The position numbers and the translations under genes were made by a program. A stretch of 64,000 nt of DNA. It comes from Siphonodentalium dalli (lineage: Eukaryota > Mollusca > Scaphopoda > Gadilida > Siphonodentaliidae). Each line of letters begins with the position of its first letter. Within the stretch, counting starts at the first letter, position 1. Positions 12,361 through 23,831 of this stretch are shown here, piece after piece. The DNA lies in the NCBI GenBank assembly GCA_032622095.1, contig CP136065.1:208610151-208674150 (forward strand), given 5' to 3'. The notes beneath the pieces were generated by a model, which had not been told where the DNA came from, made no database searches, and worked only from the letters and a program-made list of their open reading frames with translations.

Positions 12361-12522
12361 CGTGTTCTGGGCCAGAAACAATAGAAATAACACAACTTCA
12401 AAAATTGATATCTGATCACTCAGAGCATTGATGGGTAGGTTCCTCGACTCGAATCAATTATTTTTACCACCAAACCCAAAGAAACAGTAATTTATGAGGG
12501 TCTGATCGGATTGAGTACCTTT
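12361..12522 (-). repeat. Decayed end of the TTAA MITE family
   Basis: The stretch from TTCTGGGCCAGAA through GTTCCTCGACTCGAATCAA to GGATTGAGTACCTTTA matches one end of the MITE copies at 1097-1565 and 21344-21812 with many substitutions. The other terminus is absent. Confidence 0.75.
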
Positions 12523-12685
12523 ATAGGCGCAAGATGACATTCGTTGTATGTGATACTGTTGACACAACAGTTATCAATTTATGAAAATAAATAAATAAAT
12601 AATTATATATATATATAGTAGTGTTGATATCTTTAGCCGTATGGGTCTGGTCTAATATGAAGTTCTTATCAATATGATAACACCG

Positions 12686-12737
12686 ATTAAAGACCCATCA
12701 AATCTTTAATGTCGTAAAGATTTGATGGGTCTTTAAT
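12686..12737. repeat. Perfect 23-bp stem, 6-nt loop hairpin
   Basis: The arm at 12686-12708 is exactly complementary to 12715-12737, around loop ATGTCG. It could be a tiny foldback element or a small-RNA precursor; it is shorter than a usual animal pre-miRNA. Confidence 0.85.
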
Positions 12738-13560
12738 TGCCTTCCTGTTGATAACATATTTACAAAGATCTAAGTGCGCTCATGCGTTCAGATGCGCATT
12801 CTGGCCATCATGCACGTATTACATACTTACATGTTTGCAGCAAGTATGTTTACATTCGTGCACACAACCACATTAACCCCTTAAATGCGCTGAATAGGTC
12901 ACTCGCACCGGCCCTCCGCGACAAAGCCACCCAAAATCTGTGACGAAGTCACCCAGGCAGGAGAACATAGAGACAGAGCCATCCAAGTTTAAGCAAATCT
13001 CACAATATCCACTCGATTTAAAAAATTGATACATGGAAATATTGTTCTGTTTTGGGAAATTAATAGCCCTCATTAATCTTAAATTAAGATATATCAGCAA
13101 TGTAGTTCGTCATTTTAATCGCAAGAATCAATAATTTGTTGCCAAACATGAAATGTTATTAACCTGGTTAACTTGATCACAACCATCTCCAACCTGGGCA
13201 ACCCAATCACAACTCCCACAACCTGGGCAACTCCAAATGAGTTACAAATGATTGAAATGTATTATTACATTAACTGAAGAAATCACTGACAAAATTATGT
13301 TCGATATAACATACAGACATGTCTGATGCTGTTCCCAAAGGAAACAAATATAGGACCCTAAACAATTTAGTAAATTCGTGGACGTTCCTATATATCGTCT
13401 AAAAATAACAGGAAAACAAAACTCGCAATCACTTGAACGCCTGTTTGTGATATGTGTGGTTTGTATCATGGTTAGCTGAGCGAACTAATAAGTATGAAAA
13501 TGTTTTTATTTGTATTTTTATTCGTTTTAACGACACACATGTGGTCCTGATTTGGTGACC
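12738..13560. other. Intergenic DNA downstream of the DUF6589 gene
   Basis: No gene recognised. A short triplet of related phrases (AACCTGGTTAACTTGATCACAAC, then AACCTGGGCAACCCAATCACAAC, then AACCTGGGCAACTCC, each described in part) occurs near 13160-13235. Confidence 0.45.
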
Positions 13561-13618
13561 GTTGCTTTATTGTTGTGTATTACAGAAAATCACCGGTTAC
13601 GATTCTGCGCTCGTGCAT

Positions 13619-16600
13619 TTATAGTGATTTTTTTTCCAATGTCTTTTTCAGGGTTTTGGGCTTTGGTAATGTAGTGTCTCTTTTGTACTCCTCATACCTG
13701 GAGTATGCCCTTCCAGGAATTTTCTTGAAAACATCTTCCGGTCCCATTAAATCTAAAAAAGAATTTATGTCTTCTTGAACGTCATTGGACTCGTTCGACG
13801 CTGGCCTCATTTTCCTATTGTCATTTGCCACATTTGTTGTAAAAATATGCTTCATGGCCTGCCCAAATACTCCCGTCAATTTCCCATGACGCTCAAGAGT
13901 TTCGGCGGTAATGTAGCCATTTGTGTCCCTCAATGAATCTAAAACAGAATAATAGCGATAGCAATGTGCAGCATATGCTTTGAGTATATGTAATGCTATT
14001 AAACAGACATACAATGTGCAGCATATGCTTTGATTATATGTAATGCTATTAAACAGACATACAATGTGCAGCATATGCTTTGAGTACATGTAATGCTATT
14101 AAACAGACATACAATGTGCAGCATATGCTTTGAGTATATGTAATGTTATTAAACAGAGCTCATTCGAACTTCTAAATTATGCCTTCGCACACGATATGGT
14201 GACAAATACACAACATATTGATATAGCGGCTTCATAACAGTGGATGAATACTTTCCATTGTCACAGTCATTTTCCAAATGTTTGGTTCCTTGCGCGCGAA
14301 AATTTAACAAACGCTCTTTATCCATACGCATCAGACATAATATAACACGGAACGCTCTTTTATGTTCCATGCTGTGCAATGGACCATTTTTGGTTTGGGA
14401 CAAAAACACCGTGTTCAATGTTGTGTTTTCACGACGTCATGCGACTTATTCCAGGAATTTCTACCGAACATACCCGTAGAGATAACATTCCACCAGTACT
14501 AAATCTGAGACCGTTTTGATGTTCTGGCCCTTTCAGTCAAGGAACGTTATAACAAACAAAAACACATGACATGGAATCAATATCTGTGTTATTACTTTGG
14601 CCTTAATAAACTGCTGCACAGTATGGGGTGGTTGAATTTTCAAGTGCGTATTATAAATTCTCAAATAAATTAAGTTACATAATATTGTGAGAACATAATA
14701 CAAATACAATATATGGTGTGCAATCGTGGAAATGGCTTCTTCGGTGTGAAGGGGAGGGGCAGCTTTTATATATATTTGTATTATAGGCTGATACAATCAT
14801 ATTAATGACACGCAACACAAAATCGCATCTCCTCGAAATTATGGCATATGTCATTCCATCTTGATATTGCATGTTTATTATTGACTTTCTGATATTACAT
14901 GACATAATTGATTGAATTAGCAGGGGGAATTGCGTGATTGTTTAAGAGACCCGAAATTGTCGTTTTGTACTGGTGGAATATGATCACTGCTAGTGTAGCT
15001 ATTAAGAAATAAGTGCCAAAACATTATGAGTTGAGACTGACATATATTCGGCCCTATAGTATTTACGAAAGGCAATCTCACATAAATTACTTCCAATTAT
15101 TTGCTTCCCGAAATGGAAAAAAAAACAATCTTGTCAGGAACATATTGATTTACGTAAGAAAGATCTTCGACTTGTTTATGTCCTCTTGGGGCAGAGCAGT
15201 ATTAATTTCAGAAACACCGCTAACTTCACCACCTATAATAAATCTTTTGCTACAAATATATTAGTATTACACCGTGATGCTTATACACACAAGTATAGTT
15301 AAACTATTTATCAACTTATGTCGCGGTCCATTGGTATGATATTGAAGTTTACTGGGACCTGATAAAAATGTGAGGACGTGGCTAGTATTTTCAACCCAAA
15401 TGAGCTTTGATTAAAAAGTACACAATTTGGAAATGCCGTACCTTACCAGACACCAGTTTAAAATATACACCACGGTATTATTTTATCACTGAAATTTGCT
15501 TCAGATGGAAATGACTAATAATCTATTATAGGTTGGTCTCTTGCCATATTGTATGGGAAGACAACTATAACACAGCCGAGATTGAACAACTCATGAAACG
15601 AACATTTCAGATCGCTGTTGAAATTTTCACAAACGTAGTCTGTTCCCACATTGTGACTTGGTTGCCCTTTCACGTTGACTGTCCTATTCCACATGAAATC
15701 TTTTGCCAGGTTTCCGGGTACAGCACCGGCAACACCTATAGATTAAGACAAATCGTCGATATCATAATTATCTTGCATTATATGTATAGTTCTGCATACG
15801 CTTTTGAGGTATGGATCTTTGTCAGTGGGTTGTTGTAATTGATGCGTAGCAGACCTTAGTTAGCACAACTCGTTTTCAGTGGGTGGGGTGGCTGTCTAAT
15901 TATAACTTTGTTAACATATTAAATCGACCATCATATTTGCAGTTGCGTCTGATTTCGAACGCAGTAAATCCACATTACGACAATATGACTAAGGACACAC
16001 CATATCAATAAATTAAAGCCCTGCAAAAGTATTGATAACTGCTTTCTTTTCTTTGGCATACATATTATACTATCAAATCATAAATAACGTCAGTTGTTTT
16101 CCATTTGCATGGCTACTCTCTTGGAGCTTGTCCACTTGCGGCTATAACACTGATATTCCATGAATCAACGCCAATTTTCTAAAAGACCTATATATACATA
16201 TCCCTGACTACAAAGTCACCACACACAGTAACTGAATCATCACCCGAACGGAAACTTACCAAATATTTGATAATGCACTCATGTATTCCTTGTGTGAAAA
16301 TAATTGTTATTATATGTCATAACTGAATATCTTTATGTAATAAGTAATTTTTCTGTAATATCCACATATCGGTCAACAGAATAAACTGAATCTGTATCTA
16401 GAGCAACAGAAATATTGTTGGTCACGAAGTGAATGCTGGTGGTGGACAAAGTGCAATTGCGACACGGGTATGCTCCATCTATAGTGTACCCTCGCGTACC
16501 CACCGCGAATACTATTATATTAGAAGTATAGCTTACATGCGAGTAGTTGATGTGCTTCAGTTAGGTATTTAGGGTGCTTTCGTTTGTGAAACGTAGCAAT

Positions 16601-19600
16601 CAGATGATATCTCCAAAACGAGATGATGGCCTCCCCGTTGTTGTCACGGATGGCATCGTGACGGGTGAGGTCCATCAGACCCGACCACATTAAGCCCCAC
16701 ACGTACTCGTTAACATGGTCCTCCAATCCCATCATACATGGTGGTCCACAGAACCATTCTTCGTCTGAAAATATATAGGATAGGATAATAGTTTATTTCA
16801 CAATAAATCACACATTAGAAAAAAATGACGGTACTTTTTCGTAACGACATAATTTTGCCCTACCCACATCATAGCAATTCAGCAGAACCACCAACATAAT
16901 ATCATATTAGCAGGTCCACTTGACAAGGGGTGTAAACGTGTAATGCCGTAGGGAAATATAACCGTTTTGTTTAGCGTTTCCTGCAGCATTACTAGTGACT
17001 ATTGTGTCATAAATGTGGCATAGTGGCTGTAACGAGCAAAAAACACTGAAAGTAAAATAGACTTTGGTGAGTTTATGTAGCATTGCTATTTTTTTCAACC
17101 CAACGGTATTTTTAAACGTCAGTGTTGGAAACAAAAAAACGAGACCTGTATGTTAATTGGGAAGTGGATGACTTTCTGTCCGTCGGTTAATTTCGTTTCA
17201 GTGTTATCACTTGAAGAAATGGTATATCATTGAACAGAAGGAAATATGGTATTCGTGTTTATTTGTACAAAATAGGTGCCAAGATATAATTTGGGTTCCG
17301 CCCGCCAATTTTTACGAGAGTTATAGTCCCTTGCTGACATGACCATGGGTATATTTTTCTACGGCCTAAGGGCTGCTATTGTTTTTACATAAAGGTGCCT
17401 TCTTATGGTATCATTTGTGTCAATGTATGTATGAGTATCACGACATGCAGTTATCATATAGCATGCATATATACATCCATTAAACATTTATAAGTCAATA
17501 TTCGTGTACTTAGAATAATAAACGGTTCGAAATTGGTATAGCAAAGACAATTACATTTCCAAGCAAGAGCAGGAGGCAATATGTGCATCCTGCCATGTCA
17601 CAATGAAACACATTCTGAAACATGGAGCCCTCAGCAGTTGAATGATGTGCCGTGTGTTTTCTAATGGATGAGTCGTTACATTTAAACTAATGTTGGTAGC
17701 CAAATTTCGTATATAGTCGATATTGGAACAAGATACATAATGACATGGGGCATTGTTCAGTTTTGACAATACCCATGCACCTGGACTCTGTATCCTGTGA
17801 ACATGCGATCGTCATCTGTGATATGTACAAAAATTTAAAAAAATGGATAATACTGTATTCTTCAGCTATGCGGTAAACTATTGACTATTTCATTGTTGTT
17901 GTTGCTGATGTTTCATGTTATTTATAGTATATCATAATTAAATTAACCTTTCTTACAGACGCAAAACGGATATGAGTACAAGTGAGCAATCTCGTCAGCG
18001 TCTACTGGCGACCAGATGGCATCATAAACTTGGGTTGCGACGTTGGTCAGGAAGTTCTGCCTTGCTGCGGGCGTCTTCGCGAAGGGTGGCGACGGTTCCG
18101 CTTCCCTCGATGTCATCACCATGATGTGACGCGTGAGGAGAACAACATATGCTGTGGTGACGAAAACAAAAATAAAGTCTTTTACGCTATTAAAGGACTC
18201 CTTGACTTCTTTTTTTACATTTCGGTGATTGAAGGCACCCCGGAGGTGACACAATGTGCCCTTTTCCGATGAAGTCCGGCCGTCGAAGAATTCGTTCATA
18301 AGATCCTAAAGATAAAATAAATAGATACACCTTCAACGAAAATGGAAAACGATTGTAAGACATTATTGGATGGATGGGTGCATTGACATTTCAATGCAAG
18401 TGATGATGTTTTCGTTAAGTACAAATAAGTGTGGACTTTCTTCATTTTATAACAGTTATATAAGTTATATAAGTTAGAAAAGTTATTATACAAACACCAT
18501 CTTCACTGTATAGAAGAAACAACCAACTATAAGATTTTCAAAAATTTCAACAGCACACATTGTGCCAATATAATTATTCAGACAACACACCATTTAAACT
18601 ACGGCTATATCGCCCATATGTAAGTAAATAGTACTGTATTCGGGACGAATTATTACATACTAAACATAACCATAATGCAACCATTGTGTTGAACAAGTAC
18701 GTTTTGTTTTTGCTTATTTGAGGGAGCGTTCCCTAAATAAGTAAATTCGCATGCGTGTGATATATTGAAGGGTGCGCTGTAGCTGCAGGACATATTGCAT
18801 GACCCCCTCCGAATAAGTTAACCCTATGCTCCAATTGCCACAGTGCTATACACATTTAAATAAAACTGACTAAAAGTACATAAAGTTTGTATAACAATAT
18901 TTAGCTGTTTCTTTATATCAATGTATATAAACTCAGCTAATGTGGACATTTCTGCAACTATGCCGCTATTGAAGTTGAATTAAATATCTTACATGTGCAT
19001 TATCGATCGCTTATTATATGGCGGCGAACAGGCCCACTTTATCCATATATATTTACATACTAAGTGTGATTATCACTAAATCCAGCATTCCGATTGGTCG
19101 GCGCCCGCGTGGCTAGTTGCAATTATTTATCATTGAACGCGCAACAGCTCATAACTGCAGTTTCATATTTACATCGAGGCGTCATATGTTTTGAAAAGAC
19201 GAACGCGTAATGTTTTCGGCGTATTTGGACTCGCGCAGGATTGACTTTATAAATCATCAGGTTTCAATATAAAGAGAAATTGTTCCTGTTGTCACGATAC
19301 ACTTTTAGATTTAAATACATTCACAAAAGTGGCTTTTTTGCTAAATGTTTATAACTATAAGGATTAACTGCCATTTGGGACTGTTTTAGAGATGTAACCT
19401 TGAGGTAAGTGGTGATAACTGGGTTTTACACAAGTTATGACCACTTACCTCACGGTGTGATGGAAATTGAAACTATATTAACCCTATCAGTCGATTACAC
19501 ATCGGAATGGAACTTTCTCCTATAGATTAAAAGAACACAAAATAACTCTAACTAACTAAATATCTTATATATATACACTCGGACAGGCGCACCTGCAGCA

Positions 19601-22600
19601 ATATCATATGGAGGTGAAACTCCTGGATGCCCGGCTGTAACCCATGAAGCCTCTCCGCTTCTGTCTCGCCATTGGCCCTTGCCATGTGGGCCCCAATGTG
19701 TCGTTCACAGGACAGCTGATCTCCAAACAGGATAACTGGGTGCACTTTGTCATTTGTTTGGGGCACATATTCGTGCAATTTGTCTAATGCTGCGAATGTT
19801 GCCTTTTCAATAGTTTGGAGTCACTGATGAAAGTGTGTATTCATCTTGGAGTCTGTCAGACAATTCATGGTGAAACATTATCCAAGATGAGTAGACATTT
19901 CCATCAGTGACTCCAAGCTATCGAATCAAAAATGACTCCGGGAATATGCCGATAACTCACTCCATTAAAGATAAAGATTGTAGTTCGGGTGCGTGAAACT
20001 AGTAAGTTAGTATTCACACACTATGCCAACTGGAGGAATATAGCATTCTGGTAACATTGCCGAAAATTTCAAACAAATCGACCTTACCACTCCATAGAAA
20101 ACATCGTCTAAACTACGCTCAATTGTAAATATTTACTTCTCGATTCGGGACGCAACTATCTGCGATAAGTTAACGAAACAATATCGCCATCGAGAGTCAC
20201 TGTATTTAATTAATATATAAGAATGGTGGTGTTTGTTGTCAATTTGGATATACTATTTGTAAAAAATACTACTTTGAGCAAGATTATTCTCCATTTCTAT
20301 TTCATCATCCTACCGGAGTGTTTCACATCACTTTAACAAATACGTTTAAATATTAATTGCGCGGCGTCAAAGACTATAACAAATAAAGTCATAAGATATT
20401 ACCATCCTACAAATGTTTAGACACCCCAATCGTGCAAGATGATTTGGTTAGATTAGTTTACCAGTTCTGACTTCTGGCAGGACTCCGCCCAGTACTGGTG
20501 TTTGAACTTTGGTGGCATCATGCAAACCCGCTTGAATGGGGAGCAATATTCCGCTATAAGTCTTGCAATTAGTACAATCATTCTTTCTCTGAAATGGAAT
20601 ATATGCATACTAATTAGAGAATTAACACATGCATGGAGTGGGTTCCCAAATAAATAACGGGGCACAAATAATCATATATACCTTTGTTTACCAACCGCTC
20701 CCTATTCCCACTTTTAAATCGTTAGAAATGAATTATCTTAGATTCCATTAAATATACTTTGTATAGTTTTCGCTACAATGTTTAACTGTTAAAGGTCATT
20801 TCAGCAGTTTTTGTTTGTTAATTTCTCAAATGCAATTGTGAAATTTTTAACGTATATAATTTAATTACATATTTCCTCCATGTTAACATTGTTGATATTG
20901 ATAATTGTGGACTTATAGCGGGATATTTTGTAAAATATGTGCAATTTGCAACAGGTTTTCTGTATGGGCTTCTGAATCATATTGGTGCTGCTTTTTAAAA
21001 ATTTCTTTAGCAAAGTGGCAAAATATATATATCTAACTCGAAAACAGAATGCTTTAACGGAGAGTGTTAACTAAATAGTGTTCTCCCCGTGCTACACTTC
21101 GAACGTTTCAGCCAGATCTTCCTGATGTTACCATTAAAGCTTCCCAAATGGCTATGTGTCTTTAACGATATATACAAAACAATATAAAATCAATATGAAT
21201 TGATAGAATCCTTTCTAGACAGGGGTCCTCAATTCATATATTGATTATGTTATACCCATGGAAAATATATAACACTTGTTATATGGAAACCTTTACATGG
21301 CCAATCTTGACATTCATTACACATAATTATACATGATAATTAAAGGTACTCAACCCGATAAAACTCCTCTCAATTACTATTTCAATGGCTTCGGGGGTCA
21401 AAAATATTTGATTCGAGTCGAGGAAGTCACCCATCAAAGCTCAGATTTGTTAGATATCGATTTTAGAAATCTATTATTTTTCATTATCGGGAATACTATC
21501 TGGCCCAGAACTCAGTCAAAATTGCGTTAAAATTACCACTTGATTTTAGAGTTATCCATCCTTGTCTGTTTGAATAGATTTGGAGAACACATCCAGAGCA
21601 GATTACGGCAGTTAGTAGTACTGATCTCGAGTTTATAACAAATTTCAAAAATCAATATCTAATAACTCTGAGCTTTGTTTGATGGGTTCCTCGACTCGAA
21701 TCAAATATTTTTTACCCCCAAAGCCAAAGAAATAGTAATATAGGACCCTCCGATCGGATTGTTGTTGTTGGAATCTGTTGAGATGGGGACCCTCTTTACG
21801 GGTTGAGTACCTTTAATTACTTTATTCGGCTCATGTCTGTCTCCACAGGGAGAAATTCCTGGAGTGGTATGTCTGGCGGCTGGATTATTGGTTGTTCCGC
21901 CATGTCCATGGTCATGATTCTGTTTTTAGCACCGAACGCTAATGTCCATATGTTTACTCGGTTCCCCAGTTCACTGGTTGAATGTCTGCACTTGTTGGTC
22001 CACCCAACATTATCCCATGTGATTGTATATCCATTTGCTGCGATTTAAAGAATAAAAATGCTACCTTCAAAAGGTATACTATAATCGCAATTTCTATTAT
22101 GTTGAATTGTTCCAAAACGATATGTCATATACCCAAAGACATATCATGATCTATTTCGGGTGCGTGAAACTTACAAGTTAGTATGCAGGCGCTATATTTA
22201 AACTATAATAGCAATGTTAAATTCTACTAACATCGCCGAAAATTTCAAGCAAATCGACAGTACCCATCAATCCAAAAACATCCGAATTACTCTCAATTGT
22301 AAATATTTACTTCTCGATTTGGGACGTAACTGTCGGCGATAAACTAATGTTAATGATTTCGCCATCCAGAGTTACTGCAATTATTTCATATACAAGAATG
22401 ACGGTGTGTATATTATTTGTAAAAAAAATACTTTGAGCAAGAATATTCCCCATTTCTAGTCGATCACCCTACCAGAGTGTTTGACATCACTTTAAAACAA
22501 AGGCAGTGCCGTATCCACACGCATCCAACATTACACCAGACACCCTTTTATTCGATAGTATATATAATAAATTATATTAATATAAGTCAAGTCTTATGCA

Positions 22601-22875
22601 ATGCGTTATTCACTTGCTATTTCGGTCATCCTGCAAGTATACGTTATCATTGTCATTGTAGGCTCAAAAATACATATCCCAAATAGTACAATTGTAGTTG
22701 AACCCAACATACTCATTTTGTGAATCATATATCTCTACATACTACCACACACTAACCGACTAGACGTTTGTTTAATTAATATATATGTACCGTTTGGGAT
22801 ACTGTCATCAGGTGGTTTTTGTTTGGAACTTCTTGTGCTCGTGTGCTGAACAATGTTCATATCTAAGTCTTCTTC
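13619..22875 (-). CDS. DUF6589-family gene, eight exons, 5' end not found
   Basis: Minus-strand exons are 22791-22875, 21821-22037, 20462-20588, 19593-19802, 17957-18305, 16537-16764, 15574-15735 and 13619-13938 (stop at 13619). All junctions have GT/AG and consistent phases, giving about 565 codons without a stop. Landmarks in order match the DUF6589 layout: WDNVGWTNKCRH, KFKHQYWAESCQKSEL, FGDQLSCERHIGA, EKGTLCHLRGAFNHRNV, RHDAIRDNNGEAIISFWRYH, WNRTVNVKGQPSHNVGTDY, then FLDLMGPEDVFKKIPGR near the C-terminus. DUF6589 is known from invertebrates and fungi; its function is not established, though many copies are suspected to be transposon-derived. The intact frame and splice sites suggest an expressed gene. 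The donor of the penultimate exon (15574) was chosen by phase and is the least certain. Upstream exons should lie above 22.9 kb. Confidence 0.85.
13962..14155. repeat. 50-bp tandem repeat, four copies
   Basis: Unit contains CAATGTGCAGCATATGCTTT and TGTAATGCTATTAAACAG; copies start near 13962, 14012, 14062 and 14112. It lies in the last intron of the DUF6589 gene, close to the acceptor at 13939-13940. Confidence 0.95.
14156..15573. other. Last intron of the DUF6589 gene, remainder
   Basis: No further exon needed by phase. A minus-strand frame at 14149-14418 (containing RVILCLMRMDKERLLNF) has no match to the DUF6589 pattern and no clear splice sites, so I leave it as intronic. Confidence 0.5.
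19402..19451. repeat. Imperfect 19-bp stem hairpin in a DUF6589 intron
   Basis: GAGGTAAGTGGTGATAACT (19402-19420) pairs with AAGTTATGACCACTTACCTC (to 19451) with one mismatch around a loop of about 12 bases. Each arm also contains GTAAGT-like donor sequence, which could decoy a splice predictor. Confidence 0.7.
19813..19918. mobile_element. 106-bp foldback MITE with TA flanks
   Basis: Two arms of about 38 bp (GTTTGGAGTCACTGATG... and its complement ending CAGTGACTCCAAGC) differ at five positions and enclose about 30 bases. TA lies on both sides (19811-19812, 19919-19920), as for Tc1/mariner-type insertions. It ends only ten bases upstream of the exon at 19593-19802 in transcription order. 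Confidence 0.7.
19986..20337 (+). repeat. Dispersed 340-bp repeat, copy 1, intronic
   Basis: Begins CGGGTGCGTGAAAC and ends near GTGTTTCACATCACTTTAA. It aligns along its length with 22158-22496 in the same orientation, sharing CAATTGTAAATATTTACTTC and TACTTTGAGCAAGA. Both copies are in introns of the DUF6589 gene. No terminal repeats or target duplication were found. Confidence 0.75.
20600..21339. other. DUF6589 intron with a dispersed repeat fragment
   Basis: Around 21180-21265 lies a stretch (AAAATCAATATGAATTGATAG, then CTAGACAGGGGTCCTCAATT and TTATACCC, quoted in part) that matches the inverted ends at 54898-54970 and 57527-57600. No exon is seen. Confidence 0.55.
21344..21812 (-). mobile_element. 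TTAA-flanked MITE, piggyBac-like, copy 2
   Basis: Same 469-bp length and ends as the copy at 1097-1565 but reversed, with TTAA at 21340-21343 and 21813-21816. It lies in an intron of the DUF6589 gene: in transcription order the intron reads GTAA, then the TTAA duplication, then the element, so it is inserted eight bases past the splice junction. Confidence 0.9.
22158..22496 (+). repeat. Dispersed 340-bp repeat, copy 2, intronic
   Basis: Second member of the family described at 19986-20337, more diverged in its first 120 bases, and clearly the same over the last 200 bases. Confidence 0.75.
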
Positions 22876-23070
22876 CTTGTTAAAAAAATTATGTGGAAGA
22901 ATGGAAAAGAATACGTTACGCCGAGTATTACTTAAAACATACGTCATTTTCTAATGCATATAGAGAAATAAATAAAAAGTTCTATGTTTGCAAGATACCG
23001 ATTATATATTCTCTTCTAGACAACTTCAACATATTTTTGTTTTGGCATGGCAAGCTCACAATCGGGATTA

Positions 23071-23488
23071 GGCTACGTTCATACGCTGGCAAGTTTGCAC
23101 GGTATGTTTTTGTGAGCCTTTCGTCATAGAAAAACCACATTGTTCCAGAATATGATCGGAACCGTTCACATAACATGCATTTTTGCCAAAGCGAAAGACA
23201 TGACAAGAAACATTAATCTAATTCCACTTGTAACAGTGCTATTGGAATTTGCCTCCAAATATATGTATGATTTATTCTGGCGAGATCATTACATGTTATT
23301 TACAGACAAATTCTGGTAGAGTGTTACTAGTGCGTGGGAATACAGAGATTTTACTTCGCGTATAGTTAGCTGTGGCACTGATGCACTTTATGTGCTTATA
23401 TCCGTTCACATTATGGCACCATATCGTTTTATACGAAAAAATGCCTGCAAACCATACTGTGAAAACTTGCCAGTATATGAACGCACCC
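23071..23488. mobile_element. 418-bp MITE with TTA flanks, PIF/Harbinger type
   Basis: The left end GGCTACGTTCATACGCTGGC and the reverse-complemented right end GGGTGCGTTCATATACTGGC match over about 60 bases with substitutions, and TTA lies at 23068-23070 and 23489-23491. A 3-bp TWA-type duplication suits PIF/Harbinger. No protein is encoded. Confidence 0.75.
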
Positions 23489-23620
23489 TTAGTAATTTGG
23501 TTATATGGAGGTCCGATCGGAGCTCGATAACCAAAATAATATTTAAAAATAGACAGACTGTGTTGTGATACCATTCGTATATATACTGCGCGAAGAGTAC
23601 GGTCATCTTTGCCTTCGGCT
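23489..23620 (-). other. Possible upstream exon of the DUF6589 gene
   Basis: On the minus strand a good acceptor (TTTTTTTTACAG) precedes CCGAAGGCAAAGATGACC, with an open frame reading KDDRTLRAVYIRMVSQ. It abuts the MITE at 23071-23488 and I cannot place its donor, so membership in the gene is a guess. Confidence 0.25.
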
Positions 23621-23831
23621 GTAAAAAAAATATACAATGGCTACATTAAGCTCTCAAATTGAAATTATTTGTGCTGGAAATCGATTTCATTTCTTCGTGT
23701 GCGCCAGCATGCAGGCCATTAATTTCGATTGTTTTTTCACAATACCCCTGCAATACCCATTAAATTTTGGTAATTTACCTCTACGCTAGCTTTGAGTGAT
23801 AACATGGGCTGATGGGATGGAGGACTGGTCT

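Noticed and set aside
14149-14418. Minus-strand frame with RVILCLMRMDKERLLNF as an extra DUF6589 exon
   Set aside because: The exons on either side already join in phase and the family pattern is continuous without it.
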